Shown in pieces: positions 58,601 to 64,000 of a stretch of 64,000 bases of DNA (position 1 is the stretch's first letter; each line of letters opens with the position of its first letter). A program made the position numbers and the translations under genes. The notes under the pieces are model-generated. The model ran no database searches and was not told the origin of the DNA. It worked only from the letters and a program-made list of their open reading frames with translations. Source of the stretch: Glandiceps talaboti (taxonomy: Eukaryota > Hemichordata > Enteropneusta > Spengelidae); NCBI RefSeq assembly GCF_964340395.1, contig NC_135552.1:11103194-11167193 (forward strand). Direction: 5' to 3'.

Positions 58601-61600
58601 GTGACAATCATTACTTGTGTTACAACCATTGAAATCCAGTAAATAGGAAGTGTTTTAGCACTGTGTATGAGTGACAATCATTACTTGTGTTACAACTATT
58701 GAAATCCAGTAAATAGCAAGCGTTTTAGCACTGTGTATGAGTGACAATCATTACTTGTGTTACAACTATTGAAATCCAGTAAATAGGAAGTGTTTTGGCA
58801 CTGTGTATGAGTGACAATCATTACTTGTGTTACAACCATTGAAATCCAGTAAATAGCAAGTGTTTTAGCACTGTGTATGAGTGACAATCATTACTTGTGT
58901 TACAACTATCAAAATCCAGTAAATAGCAAGCGTTTTAGCACTGTGTATGAGTGACAATCATTACTTGTGTTACAACCATTGAAATCCAGTAAATAGCAAG
59001 CGTTTTAGCACTGTGTATGAGTGACAATCATTACTTGTGTTACAACCATTGAAATCCAGTAAATAGGAAGCGTTTTAGCACTGTGTATGAGTGACAATCA
59101 TTACTTGTGTTACAACTATCAAAATCCAGTAAATAGCAAGCGTTTTAGCACTGTGTATGAGTGACAATCATTACTTGTGTTACAACTATCAAAATCCAGT
59201 AAATAGCAAGTGTTTTAGCACTGTGTATGAGTGACAATCATTACTTGTGTTACAACTATCAAAATCCAGTAAATAGCAAGCGTTTTAGCACTGTGTATGA
59301 GTGACAATCATTACTTGTGTTACAACTATTGAAATCCAATAAATATGAAGCGTTTTAGCACTGTGTATGAGTGACAATCATTACTTGTGTTACAACCATT
59401 GAAATCCAGTAAATAGGAAGTGTTTTAGCACTGTGTATGAGTGACAATCATTACTTGTGTTACAACTATTGAAATCCAATAAATATGAAGCGTTTTAGCA
59501 CTGTGTATGAGTGACAATCATTACTTGTGTTACAACTATTGAAATCCAATAAATATGAAGCGTTTTAGCACTGTGTATGAGTGACAATCATTACTTGTGT
59601 TACAACTATCAAAATCCAGTAAATAGGAAGTGTTTTAGCACTGTGTATGAGTGACAATCATTACTTGTGTTACAACTATCAAAATCCAGTAAATAGCAAG
59701 CGTTTTAGCACTGTGTATGAGTGACAATCATTACTTGTGTTACAACTATTGAAATCCAATAAATAGCAAGCATTTTAGCACTGTGTATGAGTGACAATCA
59801 TTACTTGTGTTACAACTATCAAAATCCAGTAAATAGCAAGCGTTTTAGCACTGTGTATGAGTGACAATCATTACTTGTGTTACAACTATCAAAATCCAGT
59901 AAATAGGAAGTGTTTTAGCACTGTGTATGAGTGACAATCATTACTTGTGTTACAACCATTGAAATCCAGTAAATAGCAAGTGTTTTAGCACTGTGTATGA
60001 GTGACAATCATTACTTGTGTTACAACCATTGAAATCCAGTAAATAGGAAGTGTTTTAGCACTGTGTATGAGTGACAATCATTACTTGTGTTACAACCATT
60101 GAAATCCAGTAAATAGCAAGTGTTTTAGCACTGTGTATGAGTGACAATCATTACTTGTGTTACAACCATTGAAATCCAGTAAATAGGAAGTGTTTTAGCA
60201 CTGTGTATGAGTGACAATCATTACTTGTGTTACAACCATTGAAATCCAGTAAATAGGAAGTGTTTTAGCACTGTGTATGAGTGACAATCATTACTTGTGT
60301 TACAACTATCAAAATCCAGTAAATAGCAAGTGTTTTAGCACTGTGTATGAGTGACAATCATTACTTGTGTTACAACTATTGAAATCCAGTAAATAGCAAG
60401 TGTTTTAGCACTGTGTATGAGTGACAATCATTACTTGTGTTACAACTATCAAAATCCAGTAAATAGGAAGCGTTTTAGCACTGTGTATGAGTGACAATCA
60501 TTACTTGTGTTACAACTATTGAAATCCAGTAAATAGGAAGTGTTTTAGCACTGTGTATGAGTGACAATCATTACTTGTGTTACAACTATTGAAATCCAGT
60601 AAATAGGAAGTGTTTTGGCACTGTGTATGAGTGACAATCATTACTTGTGTTACAACTATCAAAATCCAGTAAATAGGAAGTGTTTTAGCACTGTGTATGA
60701 GTGACAATCATTACTTGTGTTACAACTATCAAAATCCAGTAAATAGGAAGTGTTTTAGCACTGTGTATGAGTGACAATCATTACTTGTGTTACAACTATT
60801 GAAATCCAGTAAATAGGAAGTGTTTTAGCACTGTGTATGAGTGACAATCATTACTTGTGTTACAACCATTGAAATCCAGTAAATAGCAAGTGTTTTAGCA
60901 CTGTGTATGAGTGACAATCATTACTTGTGTTACAACCATTGAAATCCAGTAAATAGCAAGTGTTTTAGCACTGTGTATGAGTGACAATCATTACTTGTGT
61001 TACAACTATTGAAATCCAGTAAATAGCAAGCGTTTTAGCACTGTGTATGAGTGACAATCATTACTTGTGTTACAACTATTGAAATCCAGTAAATAGCAAG
61101 CGTTTTAGCACTGTGTATGAGTGACAATCATTACTTGTGTTACAACCATTGAAATCCAGTAAATAGCAAGTGTTTTAGCACTGTGTATGAGTGACAATCA
61201 TTACTTGTGTTACAACCATTGAAATCCAGTAAATAGCAAGCGTTTTAGCACTGTGTATGAGTGACAATCATTACTTGTGTTACAACTATTGAAATCCAGT
61301 AAATAGGAAGTGTTTTAGCACTGTGTATGAGTGACAATCATTACTTGTGTTACAACTATTGAAATCCAGTAAATAGGAAGTGTTTTAGCACTGTGTATGA
61401 GTGACAATCATTACTTGTGTTACAACTATCAAAATCCAGTAAATAGCAAGTGTTTTAGCACTGTGTATGAGTGACAATCATTACTTGTGTTACAACTATT
61501 GAAATCCAGTAAATAGCAAGTGTTTTAGCACTGTGTATGAGTGACAATCATTACTTGTGTTACAACCATTGAAATCCAGTAAATAGCAAGTGTTTTAGCA

Positions 61601-61637
61601 CTGTGTATGAGTGACAATCATTACTTGTGTTACAACC
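55688..61637 (+). repeat. 70-bp satellite array, 85 units
   Basis: Units run head to tail without a visible indel: atcaaaatccagtaaatagc, aagcgttttagcactgtgta, tgagtgacaatcattacttg, tgttacaact. Variation is confined to a few sites: ctatcaaaa versus c(t/c)attgaaa, cag versus caa, agcaag/aggaag/atgaag, cgtttt/tgttttt-type C/T and agca/ggca. Because 70 is not a multiple of 3, every frame hits the unit's stops, and the minus-strand frames of 62-63 codons recur only as by-products. The array is non-coding. Such arrays can be centromeric, heterochromatic or mobile-element-born. Confidence 0.98.
57018..57997 (+). repeat. Higher-order repeat: 7-unit (490-bp) block in two copies
   Basis: The seven units starting at 57,018 and the seven starting at 57,508 show the same ordered variants at every site I read: agcaag-C, caa/atgaag-C, aggaag-T, ctatcaaaa/agcaag-T, agcaag-C, agcaag-T, aggaag-T. 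The next unit (57,998) again matches the first, then the pattern breaks. This is a recent block duplication inside the 70-bp array. Confidence 0.9.
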
Positions 61638-61829
61638 ATGTCCTATCCTTCTTATTTGTATGTTTTTCATGACCTAACCTTCATCCCGTCACACAGCTTA
61701 AACCAAAAGGTTGATCATATCTACTCAATCAAGATACCACCCTCAGTCTTTACTGCGTTACATGACTGACAGTCAGCTTAGAATCATGTTGCTAGTCATG
61801 ATATCAGTCACAATGGATGGTTACATATA

Positions 61830-62205
61830 ATCATCTAGATTGAATCAGTGTTCAAATCATCCGGATTGAATCCGTGCTCAAATCATCTACAAAGATTGAA
61901 TCATGGCTCCAATCATCCAGATTGAATCAGTGTTCAAATCATCTAGATTGAATCAGTGCTCAAATTAATTTAGATTGAATCAGTGTTCAAATCATCCAGA
62001 TTGAATCAGTGTTCAAATCATCTAGATTGAATCAGTGTTCAAATCATCTAGATTGAATCAGTGCTCAAATCATCTAGATTGAATCAGTGCTCAAATCATC
62101 CGGATTGAATCGGTGCTCAAATCATCCGGATTGAATCAGTGCTCAAATCATCTAGATTGAATCAATAATCAAATCATCTAGATTGAATCACTCCTCAAAT
62201 TGCCT
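61830..62205 (+). repeat. 26-bp minisatellite, ~14 units
   Basis: Units read aatcatctagattgaatcag then tgctca, with catc(t/c)(a/g)ga variants (ctaga, ccaga, ccgga). It starts about 190 bases after the satellite ends and shares no sequence with it. Confidence 0.93.
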
Positions 62206-64000
62206 AGATTTACATGTAACATTCACTTTCCACTATAGTCGGGTTTCAGTGACAGAGTTCAATCTCATTGAAATGAAGAAATTATTCAATTTCATTATTT
62301 TTACCATAATCCAAACAACTGTGTGTTTATACAGTATACTTTGTGTGATATATAAAACAAGTAAAATAGCTTGTAACTACAGACAGAATGCCAGATTTCC
62401 AATTACATCCCTTGCACGTCCTTGCAATGAATCATTTTCTGTACAAAATATGAGTGACAGGATTTTAGAAATAAGCAGTTAAACTTTAAGTAACATCTGA
62501 GTGCAAAGGGTTAAACTTTTCTAGGCCAGGTGGCACAACAATAGATTTGCAGACTATAAGAAGACATTAGTTATGTTCCTTTTAGTACATATCATGACCA
62601 AGCCAGTTGCATCACGTTTGATATGTACCGGTATGTATTACAGGGTGTGTTCCACAGACTTGAGGGGTAGGCTGTGTCACTCAGCCATGGCTCACTCACA
62701 AGACGAGAATGAATGGGGGGGGGGGCTTCTAGAGTACCTATGAGAGAAATTCCACATTCCTGTACAAAATTTATTCACCAAAATAACCATGTTCAAAGTA
62801 TACACAAGTTCAACATCTCCCCTTATACCTCCATCATTCAAATCCCATGATAGACTGTCCTTTTTTATGGTATAAAAACTCATTCATGCACCCTGATGAG
62901 GAAAAACATTCCTTCCCTGCATCAACAGAATGTGGCATTACACACAGCAACAGGTGAAACTGATCTTGCTATAGTGAATCTCTATACAGCTTAGACACAA
63001 TCACAACAGGAAGCTACCAACCCTGACCTGGATACATATACACACTTTCTCTCCAGGACATGGTTTATACATGATATCACTTGTGACATTAATGTGATAA
63101 ACATGCCAATATCCTTCAAATAGTCTATCCAACTGAGTCTGTTGTCATTGAAAACATCTACAACTAGGGACATGTAATCCCTTGTAATGTCCTTCCTAAT
63201 GCTCATCCATCAAACTCTACATACTGTATTCTGTAGATGTCAGCTTTAGATACTGGGTAATGTTTATAGGACCCTGCAGGTGATTCAGACTACCTAACTT
63301 AACCACTTTTCATAATAAAAGACCCTTAATTTGATGAAGGTTACCCTGCCCTTCAAATAGGGCTGTGAATGGGTAGGTCACACTGTACAATATTTTACCC
63401 ATAACTCTCTCTGATTTGTACTTTCAGACATCATCTCCTTGAAGCCGGACAAATCTCACCAATGTACAGGGTTTTGTAAAAACATTTTTCACATTCGCGA
63501 AGCATAGAATTGCTACTGATGAGTTTCTGAATACCCATTTTCATTGGTTCTGATATTACTGAAATTTTGTAGGAGATAGCAATTTTAGAAATTTGTCAAC
63601 AGATTTTCTTGAAAGACATGCAGAATATTTGTAACGAAACTAAGGAATATATATGCACCTGTTATGATTTTGCCAAAGAAGTAGATTACTCTGAATAGGT
63701 ATAACAAAAGAAATTTGCATATTAAAACTCTTCATACAAACTGACTACCCAAGTTAGTGATACTTTCATATTGAAAAGTGTTTTATTCAGAGCACATGTT
63801 TAATTTGGTTGTTAATACATTTTTATACAATATTTAGAACTTTATTTTTGATTGGGAAGCGTCTTTGTTACATATTATTTAAACATAATTATTATGCTTA
63901 AAATATTAAGGTTATTGAAGAAGTTATAAAATAAAGACCCTCCAAGCATACCAATGGCGCCCTCTAGTTTTGATGGTATGATCGGGACATCGTTTAGGTT
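62206..64000. other. AT-rich stretch, no gene seen
   Basis: A 99-codon plus-strand frame at 62,183-62,482 begins in the minisatellite and shows only hydrophobic AT-rich content. A G run (ggggggggggg, about 62,716) is present. No gene or RNA is recognised to the window end. Confidence 0.45.

Noticed and set aside
56246-60707. Recurrent 62-63-codon minus-strand frames (MSLIHSAKTL...)
   Set aside because: They recur wherever unit variants lack a stop in the walking frame. The 70-bp period shifts frame in every unit, so no real protein is encoded.
55688-61637. Possible CRISPR array
   Set aside because: The 70-bp units are contiguous and near-identical with no unique spacers, and the genome is eukaryotic. 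It is a satellite.

Overview
The window looks like AT-rich, repeat-dense nuclear DNA of an animal, most likely a marine invertebrate. The grounds are many di- to pentanucleotide microsatellites, LINE, SINE and MITE-like elements, a long tandem satellite, and frequent acatgta-type words. I cannot place the lineage further from the sequence alone. No host protein-coding gene, tRNA, rRNA, operon or CRISPR array is recognisable. Apart from one retrotransposon ORF, the short open frames look like chance frames in AT-rich or repetitive DNA.

Layout. 1-9.4 kb: mostly unique DNA with a 275-bp inverted repeat (1-275 versus 4,248-4,522), a (GA)n tract and degenerate local duplications. 9.4-17.2 kb: a MITE-like element (family A), a retroelement-like 3' tail ending in (GATT)n, then featureless DNA. 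17.2-38.8 kb: a large rearranged region. An outer 3-kb inverted repeat (19,346-22,340 versus 35,740-38,776) encloses an inner one (27,023-30,064 versus 30,893-32,310). The left outer arm is itself flanked by direct copies of a block carrying a G-run minisatellite (18,163-19,346 and 22,341-24,030). MITE-like families A and B and a SINE sit in and around these arms. 38.9-46.1 kb: a repeat-modular element ending in a hairpin, older copies of both inverted-repeat families, 145-bp tandem repeats and a foldback element. 46.6-49.9 kb: a tRNA-type SINE and a 5'-truncated L2/CR1-like LINE with a complete reverse transcriptase domain. 52.9-54.1 kb: a second copy of the repeat-modular element and another foldback. 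55.7-61.6 kb: a homogeneous satellite of 85 units of 70 bp with a local 490-bp higher-order repeat, followed by a 26-bp minisatellite.

The only protein with recognisable function is the LINE ORF2 remnant (endonuclease C-terminus plus reverse transcriptase). Everything else is explained by transposition, tandem duplication and inverted duplication. I found no support for a novel multi-gene system. The most notable items are the nested inverted repeats, the satellite with its higher-order block, and the hairpin-ended modular element that carries repeated ATTTGCAT octamers.
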